The notes: generated by a model not told the origin, from the sequence alone. DNA of 64,000 nucleotides from Neisseria sp. 83E34 (GCF_001308015.1 NZ_LGYH01000001.1:186001-250000); one strand, 5' to 3'. Counted from the first letter of the stretch, positions 9,407-19,792 are shown. Made by a program: numbers and translations.

Positions 9407-10051
9407 TTATAAAGCGCGGTTAAAATACAAAGGTACCTTCGCTGCCTTCGACATTTTGTTTACATAAGTCAGCAATTTTTCCGGCAGCTCCAAACCGCGA
9501 ACCATCGTCAGATTGCGCAGAATAGGGAAGATGAGAATGTCTTCCATACTTAATTCGCCGGCTAGAGCCCCGGTTGATACAACCAGCTTTTCCAGCTCTG
9601 CTAAATCAGTGTGCAATTCGGCCAGATATTGAGGGGTATTCGTTAGATGTTCTTCGAATTTGCCGATAGTTTCTTCTTTTTTCTTCACAAAATAGTCGAT
9701 TGCCGATTGGGTGGGATAATCAGGTAGCCCCAATTTGATATTGCGCGGCCAAACCAGTTTGTTTTGATAGCTGCTTACTTTATCGAACCATGCCTGTATT
9801 TCGGGGCGGATGGCTTCGTCTAGTTTGCCATCGGCATATTCTCTAACCCAGCGGACAATATCCAGGCTTTCTCCCATGTATGAACCATCGGGCTTTTGCA
9901 AAATAGGCACTTGTTTTGCACCAATCATACTGATGGGCGTGTCTTCATCATCGTTAGCCAGGATAATTTGCTCAACATCAATATTAAAAAGGCCAAACGA
10001 CATACGGGCACGAACGCAAAAAGGGCAATGGTCATAAATATACAGCTTCAT
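9407..10051 (-). CDS. grxB: Glutaredoxin 2
   Basis: GrxB is an atypical large glutaredoxin with a GST-like fold that reduces protein disulfides using glutathione in the cytoplasm. The 214-residue protein begins MKLYIYDHCPFC, with redox cysteines C9 and C12, and has the cis-proline loop KQVPIL. The C-terminal helical domain runs from about residue 85. The second of two adjacent ATG codons is chosen because a GGAG site is 7 bases upstream and it gives the family N-terminus. The gene is convergent with the pseudouridine synthase gene, with a repeat relic at its 3' end. Confidence 0.95.
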   Translation of the reverse strand: MKLYIYDHCPFCVRARMSFGLFNIDVEQIILANDDEDTPISMIGAKQVPILQKPDGSYMGESLDIVRWVREYADGKLDEAIRPEIQAWFDKVSSYQNKLVWPRNIKLGLPDYPTQSAIDYFVKKKEETIGKFEEHLTNTPQYLAELHTDLAELEKLVVSTGALAGELSMEDILIFPILRNLTMVRGLELPEKLLTYVNKMSKAAKVPLYFNRAL

Positions 10052-10537
10052 CATGCTTCTCCGTGGAGGGAATGGGTTTTAATAAAAATATAACTTAGTT
10101 AAAAATTATTTTTAAAATATTTTAAATTGTAATTAAATGTATTAAAATTAAACTCAAAATAAATAAAGAAAACATTTTTTTACAATTGCAGCGTTGTATT
10201 ATTTTTATGTATTCTTAGCATTTGTTTTTTCAGTGAATTTCAAAATTATAAATAAACGGCATTTTTCTTAGATAAGCGGGATTATGCAAATTAATTGTTA
10301 TTGTGTGAAAATTGCTTAAATTTTGAGCGGCGAAAATTTTACAACTTCCGTGAGCCGCCCTATACTTACAACATATTATCAGAGCTACAAGCTTAATGCG
10401 TATAGATTTTTTCAACCCCCTTGGCAATGTTGCATCTAAAGCGCCGATGTTTATGATGCAGTTGATTTGTAAATAAGCTTGTTTCAGGCTTGCAGCATTA
10501 TTAAATGTGTTTTTTAGAATATTTAGTGGAGAGTACT
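10052..10537. other. AT-rich interval between divergent grxB and roadblock-like genes
   Basis: This 486-base stretch is very AT-rich in its left half. It holds no credible ORF, DUS or strong hairpin. It should contain the promoters of both flanking genes; none could be placed with confidence. Confidence 0.5.
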
Positions 10538-10894
10538 ATGAATTACGATAAAGCCGTATCAGAAATGTTGAACGTTGATGGTTCTATTGCTGCTGCTGTG
10601 GTTGATTATGCGAGCGGAATGCTTTTAGCCGGTGGCGGATCACCTTCCGTAGACTTGGAAATTGCGGCTGCCGGCCACACTGAAGTAGTTTCTTCAGAAA
10701 TGAAAACCATGAAAATGCTGGGCATGAATGATGTTATCGAAGATATTCTGATTACATTGGGTAAACAATACCATCTGCTTCGTCCGCTGAAAAACCACGA
10801 TGGTTTGTTCCTTTACTCTGTATTGGATAAATCTAAATCAAATTTGGCTTTGGCCCGTCGCTCTTTGGTTGAGGTAGAGCGCAATTTGGGTTGA
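10538..10894 (+). CDS. Small roadblock/LC7-like protein
   Basis: The 118-residue cytoplasmic protein has the look of a roadblock/LC7 domain. A strand pair SIAAAVVDYASGMLLAGG is followed by a helix and a second sheet GLFLYSVLDKSKSNLALARR, with a C-terminal helix. Such proteins in other bacteria (for example MglB) act on small GTPases, but no GTPase gene is adjacent, so the partner is unknown. ATG 10538 follows GGAGAG by 5 bases; an upstream in-frame ATG at 10505 has no such site. It has its own intrinsic terminator. Confidence 0.65.
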   Translation: MNYDKAVSEMLNVDGSIAAAVVDYASGMLLAGGGSPSVDLEIAAAGHTEVVSSEMKTMKMLGMNDVIEDILITLGKQYHLLRPLKNHDGLFLYSVLDKSKSNLALARRSLVEVERNLG

Positions 10895-10915
10895 TTTTAA
10901 AGAGACTTGGTAGCG

Positions 10916-10946
10916 AATCCAGCCATCTTACAGGCTGGATTTTTTA
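10916..10946 (+). terminator. Intrinsic terminator after the roadblock-like gene
   Basis: A perfect 9-bp GC-rich stem (10916-10924 with 10933-10941) and 8-base loop are followed by a T-run. This is a standard rho-independent terminator, independent of the DUS hairpin that follows. Confidence 0.85.
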
Positions 10947-10948
10947 GG

Positions 10949-11010
10949 GTTGGAATACAAGAATGCCTGTCTGAAAAATAGTTTTCAGACAGGCATTCTT
11001 GTATTCCAAC
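10949..11010. repeat. DUS hairpin with 29-bp perfect arms
   Basis: Arms 10949-10977 and 10982-11010 are complementary at all 29 positions, with a 4-base loop ATAG. Only the inner 13 bases of each arm are DUS; the outer 16 match each other but no other DUS pair here. It sits just after a complete terminator, so termination is not its obvious role. Confidence 0.85.
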
Positions 11011-11155
11011 GGCTTATCGTTACATTCGAGTGCGTTGACACGGTAGATCTCCCTTTCGTTTGTCATGGCGGTTTAAGAATGCTTGGTTCGCGGCTGGATT
11101 TAGCCTATGCTTAACGTTACAATAATCCCTCACAAAACACTAGCGGGTAGAAACT

Positions 11156-13366
11156 ATGACGATCACGTCCACCGTAAGCAGTCTTGCTCTGGATTTGGAT
11201 AAATATCGCGATTGGTTTGATATTTATCTGAAAGGCCTGTCTGAAAAACATCAACAGCTGCTGAAATCGGCACTGGCTTTGGCTGAAGAATGTTATCCGG
11301 AAAAGGCTGTAACGCATGCCGGTGAACTGCTGCTCAGCAATTTATTGGGGGCGGCTCAAATGGTTTCTGAGATGGATTTGCTGCCGGATGCCGTAGCAGC
11401 CACTATTCTTACCGACATTTCATCGTTCTGCGACAATTGGCAGGAAAGAGTAACAGAAACATGCGGTAAGAAAGTATGCGATTTAGTTGAAGGTATTGAT
11501 GAAATCCAAAAGCTGACGCATTTTGCCAAGGTTGACAATCTGGCCACGCCTGAAGAGCGGGCGGAGCAGGCCGAGACCATGCGGAAAATGTTACTGGCCA
11601 TGGTGTCGGATATTCGGGTGGTGTTGATTAAACTGGCGCTCCGCACCCGTACCATGCAGTATCTCTGCCGTTTGCCGGATAGTGAGAAAAAACGGGCGGT
11701 TGCAAAAGAAACCTTGGATATTTTTGCGCCTTTGGCCAACCGCTTGGGGGTTTGGCAGCTCAAATGGAAGTTAGAAGATTTGGGCTTCAGACATCAAGAC
11801 CCTGAAAAATACAAAGAGATTGCCAATCTGCTGGATGAAAAGCGCACCGAGCGCTTGGAATATATTGAAAACTTTCTAAACATTTTGAGAAGAGAGTTAG
11901 ATAAATACAATATCCACTATGATGTGGCCGGCCGACCCAAACATATCTATTCCATTTACAAAAAAATGGTTAAGAAAAAGCTTGGGTTTGAAGGTTTGTA
12001 TGACATCAGGGCCGTGCGGATTTTGGTTGATACCGTGCCCGAGTGTTATACCACGCTCGGTATCGTACACAGTTTGTGGCAGCCTATTCCGGGTGAATTT
12101 GATGATTACATCGCTTACCCGAAAGCCAATGGCTACAAGAGCTTGCATACGGTTATCGTGGGGCCGGAAGATAAAGGTGTGGAAGTGCAAATCCGCACTT
12201 TTGAAATGCATCAATTCAATGAATTCGGTGTAGCGGCACACTGGCGCTACAAGGAAGGCGGTAAGGGCAATAGCGCTTACGAACAGAAAATCGCGTGGCT
12301 GCGCCAGCTTTTGGACTGGCGTGAAAATATGGCGGAAAGCGATCAAGAAGATCTCGCTTCGGCCTTTCAAACAGAATTATTTAACGACACGATTTATGTG
12401 CTGACGCCGCACGGCAAAGTATTTTCACTACCGGCGGGCGCCACCCCGATAGATTTTGCTTACGCTTTGCATTCTGATTTGGGTAACCGATGCCGGGGTG
12501 CAAAAGTGGACGGGCAGATTGTGCCGCTTTCCACGCCGCTGGAAAACGGGCAGCGGGTGGAAATTATTGCCGCCAAAGAGGGTGCGCCATCGGTAAACTG
12601 GCTGTATGAAGGTTGGGTAAAAAGCCAGCGCGCCATCAGTAAAATCCGTGCCTATATCCGCCAGCAGAATGCGGAGGCTGTGCGCGAAAACGGCAAGGCG
12701 CAATTTGAAAAAGTGCTGGCTAAAACCTCCCCCAAACCTAACCAGCAAGAGCTGAGCGAGAAGCTCGGGTTCAAAAAAATCGAAGATCTTTATACTGCCA
12801 TAGGGCAGGGTGAAATCACGCCCCGGGCCATACAAAAAGCCTGCGGCATGTTGAATGAGCCGCCGCCCGCGCAAGTTAGCGAAACCAGTATTGTCAAACG
12901 GTCGAAAATCAAATCCGATAATAAAAACGGGATTTTAATTGATGGTGAAGAGGGTTTGCTTACCACATTGGCCAAATGCTGCAAACCTGCGCCGCCCGAC
13001 GATATTATCGGTTTCGTAACCCGGGAGCGGGGTATTTCGGTGCACCGAACCAACTGCCCGTCGTTTCAAAATCTTGCTAAGCAATCCCCCGATAAAGTAT
13101 TGCCTGCTTCTTGGGCGAAAATACAAGACGGTCAGGTATTTGCGGTGGATATCGAAGTGCGCGCGCAAGACCGTAGCGGGCTGTTGCGTGATGTCTCAGA
13201 AACATTGGCGCGTCATAAAATCAATGTGACTGCGGTTCAAACACATTCCCGTGATTTGGAAGCCAGCATGCGGTTTACTTTGGAGGTGAAACAAGTGAGC
13301 GAGCTGCCTCGTGTTTTAACCAGCTTGAGCGAAGTGAAAGGTGTGCTGAGCGTTACGCGGCTTTGA
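11156..13366 (+). CDS. relA: (p)ppGpp synthetase RelA
   Basis: RelA binds stalled ribosomes and makes (p)ppGpp in the stringent response. The 736-residue protein has a degenerate HD domain (about residues 50-180) that lacks the HD and ED metal residues of SpoT/Rel hydrolases. A synthetase domain follows, with YPKANGYKSLHT near 321, then a TGS domain (about 405-465) and a C-terminal ACT domain (about 660-736). The missing hydrolase residues make it RelA rather than SpoT. A DUS core (GGCCTGTCTGAAA) lies inside codons near base 11233 and encodes GLSEK. ATG 11156 has only a weak ribosome-binding site. Confidence 0.95.
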   Translation: MTITSTVSSLALDLDKYRDWFDIYLKGLSEKHQQLLKSALALAEECYPEKAVTHAGELLLSNLLGAAQMVSEMDLLPDAVAATILTDISSFCDNWQERVTETCGKKVCDLVEGIDEIQKLTHFAKVDNLATPEERAEQAETMRKMLLAMVSDIRVVLIKLALRTRTMQYLCRLPDSEKKRAVAKETLDIFAPLANRLGVWQLKWKLEDLGFRHQDPEKYKEIANLLDEKRTERLEYIENFLNILRRELDKYNIHYDVAGRPKHIYSIYKKMVKKKLGFEGLYDIRAVRILVDTVPECYTTLGIVHSLWQPIPGEFDDYIAYPKANGYKSLHTVIVGPEDKGVEVQIRTFEMHQFNEFGVAAHWRYKEGGKGNSAYEQKIAWLRQLLDWRENMAESDQEDLASAFQTELFNDTIYVLTPHGKVFSLPAGATPIDFAYALHSDLGNRCRGAKVDGQIVPLSTPLENGQRVEIIAAKEGAPSVNWLYEGWVKSQRAISKIRAYIRQQNAEAVRENGKAQFEKVLAKTSPKPNQQELSEKLGFKKIEDLYTAIGQGEITPRAIQKACGMLNEPPPAQVSETSIVKRSKIKSDNKNGILIDGEEGLLTTLAKCCKPAPPDDIIGFVTRERGISVHRTNCPSFQNLAKQSPDKVLPASWAKIQDGQVFAVDIEVRAQDRSGLLRDVSETLARHKINVTAVQTHSRDLEASMRFTLEVKQVSELPRVLTSLSEVKGVLSVTRL

Positions 13367-13393
13367 TTGACTATATATAAACTGAAAAAATGT

Positions 13394-13441
13394 AATGCCT
13401 GTCTGAAAACTTGTTGCAGCTTTAGTTTTCAGACAGGCATT
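13394..13441. terminator. DUS hairpin between convergent relA and trxB
   Basis: Arms 13394-13410 and 13425-13441 are complementary over 17 bases, with a T-run on the right. It lies between converging genes and can terminate both. Confidence 0.8.
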
Positions 13442-13465
13442 TTGTTTACCGGATGATGATTGGAT

Positions 13466-14485
<1,020 letters not shown>

Positions 14486-14500
14486 AAAAGTGTAGCCGTA

Positions 14501-15070
14501 TTAACGGCGGCGGCCAAAACCGGGTTTGCCGCCCATGTTGCGTTGTTGACGCGGCTGTTGGTAGTTGTTTTGCGCGTTGTTGCTTTGGCGGTAAGCCGAT
14601 TGGTTGGCCTGCTGCGCGGCTTTTTGGCGAGGGGTCAGTTTGTTGGGGGCTTGGGCGGTTTTGCCTCGGTATTGTTGGGCGTATTGGGTGCGCACTTGTT
14701 GGGCGGTAGGGCTGTTGGCCGGGGCCTTGGTGAATTTATTAGCCAAAGCGCTGCCGATAAAGGCGCCTGCCGCGGCACCGATCAGGCTTTGCAGCAACCA
14801 GCTGCCGGTTGACGGGTCATACATATATTGTTGGCCGTCGGTGCCGGTAACAACTTCGCCGTTTTTGCCTTTTTCTTGTTCGGCAGCGGGAATGGTTTCG
14901 TTAACCGCGCTTGCGGCCAGCTGATAAACAGTGGTGTCTTGTTGAGCCTGCAGTTGGGCAATCTGTTCTTGCTGGGCTTTCACTTGGGCTTCCAGCTCGG
15001 CTTGTTTGTCGCCGCCGCATGCGGTAAGCGTGAAAGCGGCAGCGCTGATAAGGGCAAGGTATTTCTTCAT
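14501..15070 (-). CDS. Lipoprotein with coiled coil and glycine-zipper segment
   Basis: The 189-residue product has a lipoprotein signal ending in LTAC, with C18 the probable lipidated residue. A glutamine-rich coiled coil (about residues 24-45) follows. A glycine/alanine segment SLIGAAAGAFIGSALANKF (about 95-113) resembles a glycine zipper. The tail is rich in Q, N and R and ends GFGRRR. The layout suggests an envelope-associated structural protein, but I do not recognise a named family. It lies upstream of trxB in the same direction, separated by a DUS pair. Confidence 0.75.
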   Translation of the reverse strand: MKKYLALISAAAFTLTACGGDKQAELEAQVKAQQEQIAQLQAQQDTTVYQLAASAVNETIPAAEQEKGKNGEVVTGTDGQQYMYDPSTGSWLLQSLIGAAAGAFIGSALANKFTKAPANSPTAQQVRTQYAQQYRGKTAQAPNKLTPRQKAAQQANQSAYRQSNNAQNNYQQPRQQRNMGGKPGFGRRR

Positions 15071-15266
15071 AAGTATTCCGAATTGTATTTTGTGGGTTGC
15101 AAACAGCGTTTAATATATAGTCAGATAATCGAATATTCAACAAATGGGTTGTCGATTGCTCTTTTAAAGAAGTTATATAAAATTGATTTAGGCAATATAT
15201 TTTGTTTCTATTTTTATATTGGTACTGTATTATTAACGTTTCTTTTTGTTAATTAAAGGGATGTTT

Positions 15267-15698
15267 ATGCGAAAAAACGTTGGGTTTGCAATTTCTTTGT
15301 TTTTTGTCGTTACGGGATGTGCAACTGCTCCAATCGATTCTTCTCGAGCAAAACTTGTGCCGACTGAAAGAATTTTGGCATATAGTGAGCCAAACCCTGA
15401 TTATGCAAAAGTAGAAATTATTAGAGATTCAGGTCATATTGGAAGTGCCTGTTATTTTGGAGTCATGTACCGAAACACGGTTTTGGCTCGTTTTGGAACA
15501 AAGGAAAAGGCTACTTTTTATATTCCTGAAGGTAATTGGCCATTTGCTATTGTGCGAGATCCTGATGGACGAGGTTTATGTGGAGTAAACGATTTAAATC
15601 CTGTTTTTGAAACACAAAAAATTAGTAAAGAACAAGATAATTTATTTAGAATTAGTTTTGGCCCTTGGCGTCGTCCAAGATTATTACCGCTTCAATAA
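15267..15698 (+). CDS. Small lipoprotein of unknown function
   Basis: The 143-residue product has a lipoprotein signal with lipobox VTGC; C18 is the probable lipidated residue. The mature part has no family I recognise and contains three further cysteines. ATG 15267 is preferred because AAAGGG lies 6 bases before it; ATG 15261 abuts that site. Codon use is markedly more AT-rich than in neighbouring genes, suggesting recent acquisition. It stands alone between the divergent lipoprotein gene and typA, closed by a DUS hairpin. Confidence 0.75.
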   Translation: MRKNVGFAISLFFVVTGCATAPIDSSRAKLVPTERILAYSEPNPDYAKVEIIRDSGHIGSACYFGVMYRNTVLARFGTKEKATFYIPEGNWPFAIVRDPDGRGLCGVNDLNPVFETQKISKEQDNLFRISFGPWRRPRLLPLQ

Positions 15699-15767
15699 AT
15701 AGTTTTCGAACCAATTTTTTATAGCATTAAAAATTATTTTTCAAAGCATAGAAGCAAGAAAAACAGT

Positions 15768-15800
15768 AATGCCTGTCTGAAAAGTTTTCAGACAGGCATT
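15768..15800. terminator. DUS hairpin between convergent lipoprotein and typA genes
   Basis: Arms 15768-15783 and 15785-15800 are complementary over 16 bases with almost no spacer. It sits between converging genes and can serve both. Confidence 0.8.
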
Positions 15801-15807
15801 GTTTGCT

Positions 15808-17619
15808 TTATTCGGGCTTCTTAAAGTGCTTGCGACGCTCATGCTCTTGCAAGTAGCGTTTGCGCAAGCGGATGGATTGCGGCGTGATTTCCACCAATTC
15901 GTCGTCGTCGATAAACTCGACCGCGCTTTCCAAAGTCAGCTTGATCGGAGTGGTCAGGCGCACGGCTTCATCGGTGCCGCTGGCGCGCACGTTGGTGAGT
16001 TTTTTGCCTTTCAGCGGGTTAACCACCAAGTCGTTGTCACGGCTGTGGATGCCGATAATCATGCCTTCGTAGAGTTTGTCGCCGGGCGATACGAACATGC
16101 GGCCTCGGTCTTCCAAGTTCCACAATGCGTAAGCCACGGCTTCGCCTTGCTCTTGGGAAATCAACACACCATTGTGGCGGCCGGGCATATCGGGTTTCAC
16201 CGGCGCGTAATCGTCGAAAACGTGGCTCATCAGGCCGACGCCGCGGGTTAAGGTCATGAATTCGCCTTGGAAACCGATCAGGCCGCGGGCGGGGATGTGG
16301 TATTCCAAGCGGGTGCGGCCGTTGCCGTCACTTTCCATATTGGTCAGCTCGCCACGACGGCGGCCAAGCTCTTCCATCACGGCGCCTTGGTTGTCGTCGG
16401 GTACGTCAACGGTCAGGTTTTCATACGGTTCGCATTTTTGGCCGTCAATTTCGCGGTAAACCACGCGCGGTTTGCCGACGGCCAATTCGTAACCTTCGCG
16501 GCGCATGTTTTCCAACAGAATGGTCAAGTGCAATTCGCCGCGGCCGGAAACGCGGAATACGTCGGCATCTTCTGTGTCTTCTACACGCAGGGCGACGTTG
16601 GTGAGCAATTCTTTTTGCAGACGGTCGCGAATTTGGCGGGAAGTAACAAATTTGCCTTCGGTGCCGGCCAGCGGAGAGGTGTTGACCATGAAGTCCATGG
16701 TTAAAGTCGGCTCGTCCACGCTCAACATGGGCAGGCCTTTGGGATTATCTTTATCGGTGATGGTTACGCCGATGCCGATGTCTTCAATGCCGGAAATAAT
16801 CACAATATCGCCTGCTTCCGCTTCTTCCAAGGGAACGCGCTCCAAGCCTTTGAAGCCCAAAAGTTGGTTGATGCGGCCTTGCGCCACTTGTTTTTCGTGG
16901 TTCATCACGGCAACCACTTGGCCGGGTTTGATGCGGCCGTTCAAAATGCGGCCGATACCCAAGCGGCCGGTGTAGTTGTCGTAGTCGAGTTGGGAAATTT
17001 GCAGTTGCAGGGTTTCGTCTGCGTTGCCGCTGGGCGGGGGGGTGTGTTTCAGGATGGTGTCGAACAACGGGCGCATATCTTTGTTCTCGTCGTCTTCTTC
17101 CAACTTGGCGAAACCGCTCAAGCCTGAAGCGTAAACGATGGGGAAGTCTAATTGCTCGTCGGTGGCGCCGAGGCTGTCGAACAGCTCGAACGTTTGGTCG
17201 ATCACCCAGCTTGGGCGCGCGCTCGGTTTGTCGATTTTGTTAATTACCACAATCGGGCGCAGGCCTAATGCCAGTGCTTTTTTGGTGACGAAACGGGTTT
17301 GCGGCATCGGGCCTTCTTGGGCATCTACCAGCAATACCACGCAATCCACCATGCCTAATACGCGTTCTACTTCGCCGCCGAAGTCGGCGTGTCCGGGCGT
17401 ATCTACGATGTTGATGTGATAGCCTTCGTATTCGATGGCGGTATTTTTGGCAAGAATGGTGATGCCGCGTTCTTTTTCGATGTCGTTGCTGTCCATCACG
17501 CGTTCGTCAACCTGCTGGTTGGCTCGGAAGGTGCCGGATTGGCGCAATAATTGGTCGACCAGTGTTGTTTTACCGTGGTCAACGTGGGCGATAATCGCAA
17601 TGTTGCGGATTTGTTTCAT
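15808..17619 (-). CDS. typA: Ribosome-associated GTPase TypA/BipA
   Basis: TypA (BipA) is a translational GTPase of the EF-G family that helps 50S assembly and stress adaptation. The 603-residue protein has the G1 motif AHVDHGKTT (residues 11-19), effector ERGITI, G3 [12 protein letters not shown] and G4 [13 protein letters not shown]-like domains and the TypA-specific C-terminal region follow. Length is typical. A run of seven C residues on the coding strand (17036-17042, read as G on the plus strand) encodes TPPP; it is short for a slippage tract. Confidence 0.97.
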   Translation of the reverse strand: MKQIRNIAIIAHVDHGKTTLVDQLLRQSGTFRANQQVDERVMDSNDIEKERGITILAKNTAIEYEGYHINIVDTPGHADFGGEVERVLGMVDCVVLLVDAQEGPMPQTRFVTKKALALGLRPIVVINKIDKPSARPSWVIDQTFELFDSLGATDEQLDFPIVYASGLSGFAKLEEDDENKDMRPLFDTILKHTPPPSGNADETLQLQISQLDYDNYTGRLGIGRILNGRIKPGQVVAVMNHEKQVAQGRINQLLGFKGLERVPLEEAEAGDIVIISGIEDIGIGVTITDKDNPKGLPMLSVDEPTLTMDFMVNTSPLAGTEGKFVTSRQIRDRLQKELLTNVALRVEDTEDADVFRVSGRGELHLTILLENMRREGYELAVGKPRVVYREIDGQKCEPYENLTVDVPDDNQGAVMEELGRRRGELTNMESDGNGRTRLEYHIPARGLIGFQGEFMTLTRGVGLMSHVFDDYAPVKPDMPGRHNGVLISQEQGEAVAYALWNLEDRGRMFVSPGDKLYEGMIIGIHSRDNDLVVNPLKGKKLTNVRASGTDEAVRLTTPIKLTLESAVEFIDDDELVEITPQSIRLRKRYLQEHERRKHFKKPE

Positions 17620-17958
17620 GTTTGTGCTTTAGCTTAAATTTGGAAAACTGTGAATTATAACATGCTTTTATTGGCAAAATGTCTTCAATAAAAAACAGGT
17701 TTTAAAGTTAATTAATGTAAAATGTAAATCTAATTGATAGAGCTTATCAAAATCGTATCCAATAAAACACTATTAAAAACAAGATACTGATATTTTCTAT
17801 TCAAAAAAACAGGCCTATTTATTTTTGATAATTATTTGTATTTTAAATAGAAAATTTGAAATATTTGGAATAGTTGATAGAATTTGAAATATGGAAGAGC
17901 AGTGCAAAAGAAACACACCGCATCATAATAAGTAAGTATTCGTGAAAGGAATAAAACT
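17620..17958. other. Divergent promoter region between typA and bfrA
   Basis: This 339-base AT-rich stretch lies between divergent genes and has no ORF, DUS or strong hairpin. A loose Fur-like word (GATAATTATTTG near 17827) lies about 130 bases before bfrA. It is too weak to call a Fur box, although iron control of bacterioferritin would be expected. Confidence 0.4.
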
Positions 17959-18423
17959 ATGCAAGGCAATCAAGCAGTAATTGATTATATGAACGAGTTG
18001 TTGGCGGGCGAATTGGCTGCGCGCGACCAATATTTTATCCATTCTCGCATGTATGCGGAATGGGGTTACAACAAATTATTCGAACGCATCGGCCATGAGA
18101 TGGAAGATGAAACCGAGCATGCAGAAGCGTTTATCCGCCGTATTTTGATGCTGGGCGGCACGCCGAAAATGGTGCCTGCGGCTATTAATGTGGGCGCTGA
18201 TGTGGTTTCTATGCTTAAAGCCGATTTGAACACTGAGCTGGAAGTGCGCGCCGCTTTGAAAAAAGGTGTGAAACTTTGCGAAGAGCAACAAGATTATGTT
18301 ACCCGCGAATTGCTGGTTAATCAGTTGAAAGATACTGAAGAAGACCATGCACACTGGCTTGAGCAGCAATTGCGCCTGATTGATATGGTCGGCATGCAAA
18401 ACTATCTGCAAAGCCAAGTTTAA
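17959..18423 (+). CDS. bfrA: Bacterioferritin A (ferroxidase-competent subunit)
   Basis: BfrA forms, with BfrB, the iron-storage shell of Neisseria. The 154-residue four-helix protein keeps the di-iron ligands E18, E51 and H54, plus equivalents of E94, E127 and H130 (E93 and the EEDHAHW region). The usual haem ligand M52 is T52. It can therefore oxidise iron but probably cannot bind haem alone. It is followed 27 bases later by bfrB, which has the complementary set of residues. The ribosome-binding site AAAGGA precedes ATG. Confidence 0.96.
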   Translation: MQGNQAVIDYMNELLAGELAARDQYFIHSRMYAEWGYNKLFERIGHEMEDETEHAEAFIRRILMLGGTPKMVPAAINVGADVVSMLKADLNTELEVRAALKKGVKLCEEQQDYVTRELLVNQLKDTEEDHAHWLEQQLRLIDMVGMQNYLQSQV

Positions 18424-18450
18424 TATTTAGAACCTTGAAAGGAGCCGATA

Positions 18451-18924
18451 ATGCAAGGCGAACGTTCGGTAATCCGTGAGCTGAATATAAATCTAGGCTT
18501 GCTGCTGGTAACCATCAATCAATATTTCCTGCATGCCCGTATTTTGAAAAACTGGGGCTTTGAGGAATTGGGTGAACATTTCTACAAACAATCTATCGTG
18601 GAAATGAAGGCTGCCGATGACCTTATTGAGCGGATTTTACTGCTGGAAGGTCTGCCTAACCTGCAGGATTTGGGTAAATTGCTCATTGGTGAAACGCCGG
18701 AAGAAATTATCCGTTGCGATCTTACTAAAGAGCAGGAAAAACACGACGCATTGGTGGCTGCGATTGCCGAGTGCGAGGCTCAACAGGATTATGTAAGCCG
18801 TGCTCTGTTAACCAGCTTGAAAGACACCAACGAAGAACACATTGATTGGTTGGAAACCCAGCAAGAATTGATTGGCAATATGGGGTTGCACAATTATTTG
18901 CAATCTGGTGCGCAAGAGGACTAA
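18451..18924 (+). CDS. bfrB: Bacterioferritin B (haem-binding subunit)
   Basis: The 157-residue subunit pairs with BfrA. M52, the axial haem ligand at the two-fold interface, is present. Two ferroxidase ligands are lost: position 18 is L and position 54 is A, although E51 and the EEHIDW pair remain. The two subunits thus look specialised, as known for N. gonorrhoeae BfrA/BfrB heteropolymers. A strong AAGGAG site precedes ATG, and the genes form a two-gene operon closed by the hairpin at 18996-19014. Confidence 0.96.
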   Translation: MQGERSVIRELNINLGLLLVTINQYFLHARILKNWGFEELGEHFYKQSIVEMKAADDLIERILLLEGLPNLQDLGKLLIGETPEEIIRCDLTKEQEKHDALVAAIAECEAQQDYVSRALLTSLKDTNEEHIDWLETQQELIGNMGLHNYLQSGAQED

Positions 18925-18994
18925 GCAGGGCAGCCCGCTTAGAAACACAACACTACCAAACTAACAACAACTTTTGCGCAAGTTGTGAGGAAGC

Positions 18995-19020
18995 GGCTCA
19001 TCGTTCGGATGAGCTGTTTT
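18995..19020 (+). terminator. Intrinsic terminator of bfrAB
   Basis: A 7-bp stem (18996-19002 with 19008-19014) with loop GTTCG is followed by TGTTTT. Probable rho-independent terminator, backed by a DUS pair just downstream. Confidence 0.7.
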
Positions 19021-19027
19021 ATTATGT

Positions 19028-19069
19028 ATGCCTGTCTGAAAAGTGTTTAATTAGTTTTCAGACAGGCAT
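19028..19069. repeat. DUS inverted pair after bfrB
   Basis: TG-type DUS arms at 19028-19042 and 19055-19069 are complementary over 15 bases with a 12-base loop. Confidence 0.75.
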
Positions 19070-19148
19070 TGCCGAAGCCATATAGTGGAAGCGGTAAACT
19101 TGTGCTATAAATAAAAACGTTTTTTATTTAAACAGAAAGCGAACAGCA

Positions 19149-19706
19149 ATGGATGCATTGGCACTATTAACCACACGCCGTTCAAGTAAGAAATTGACCG
19201 CGCCCGGACCCGACAGGGCGCAGATTGAAACGATGCTGCAAGCGGCAACACAGGTGCCTGATCATGGCAATATGCGGCCGGTTAAGTTTACCCTTATCGA
19301 GAGTGAAGAAGGTTTGAACCGTTTCCGCGAGCTGCTTAAGCAAACCGTGATTGAGTTAAATTTTGGTGAAGAGAGCTTGCAAAAAGCCGAGAGAGTAGGG
19401 CGTATGGCGCCTTTGGTGGTGGGGGTAACGTTCAGCCCAAATCGTGAGGTGCCGAAACCCAAGCCCGAATGGGAGCAAATGTTGAGCGCTGCGTGCTCTG
19501 CGTACGCTTTCCAGCTGGCTGCCAAAGCACAAGGTTTTGATAATGTTTGGATTACCGGGCTTTGGGTAAACAGCCCTTTATTGCGCGAAGCTTTCGGTTG
19601 CGCTGAAAAAGATAAAATCATTGCTTTGTTGATGGTGGGCACGGGCGAGGAAAACAGTGAAGGTGCAAAAAACACGGATTTATCAGAATCGGTAACTTAT
19701 TGGTAA
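19149..19706 (+). CDS. YdjA-like nitroreductase
   Basis: The 185-residue flavoprotein resembles E. coli YdjA, a small FMN-dependent nitroreductase of uncertain physiological substrate. It shares the N-terminal MDALALLTTRRS FMN-binding arginines, the PDHGNMRP loop, and the C-terminal REAFGCAEKDKIIALL. Length matches YdjA (183). The gene is monocistronic, ending in a strong intrinsic terminator whose T-tract overlaps a DUS. Confidence 0.9.
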   Translation: MDALALLTTRRSSKKLTAPGPDRAQIETMLQAATQVPDHGNMRPVKFTLIESEEGLNRFRELLKQTVIELNFGEESLQKAERVGRMAPLVVGVTFSPNREVPKPKPEWEQMLSAACSAYAFQLAAKAQGFDNVWITGLWVNSPLLREAFGCAEKDKIIALLMVGTGEENSEGAKNTDLSESVTYW

Positions 19707-19714
19707 ACAGTTAA

Positions 19715-19758
19715 AACCCGGTTGCTCTTCATGGCAACCGGGTTTTTTCAGACAGGCA
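19715..19758 (+). terminator. Intrinsic terminator merged with a DUS
   Basis: A perfect 11-bp stem (19715-19725 with 19734-19744) is followed by a T-run. The last three Ts of that run are the first bases of an exact reversed TG-type DUS (19746-19758), so the terminator and uptake word share bases. Confidence 0.9.
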
Positions 19759-19792
19759 TTGGATTAAGTGAACTTTAACTGTTGATTAGCTA

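Noticed and set aside
17036-17042. Run of seven identical bases in typA as a phase-variation tract
   Set aside because: Short for slippage, encodes prolines in an essential-type gene, and the frame is intact.
17790-17860. Fur box upstream of bfrA
   Set aside because: Only a loose match (GATAATTATTTG) in very AT-rich DNA, where such words are expected by chance.
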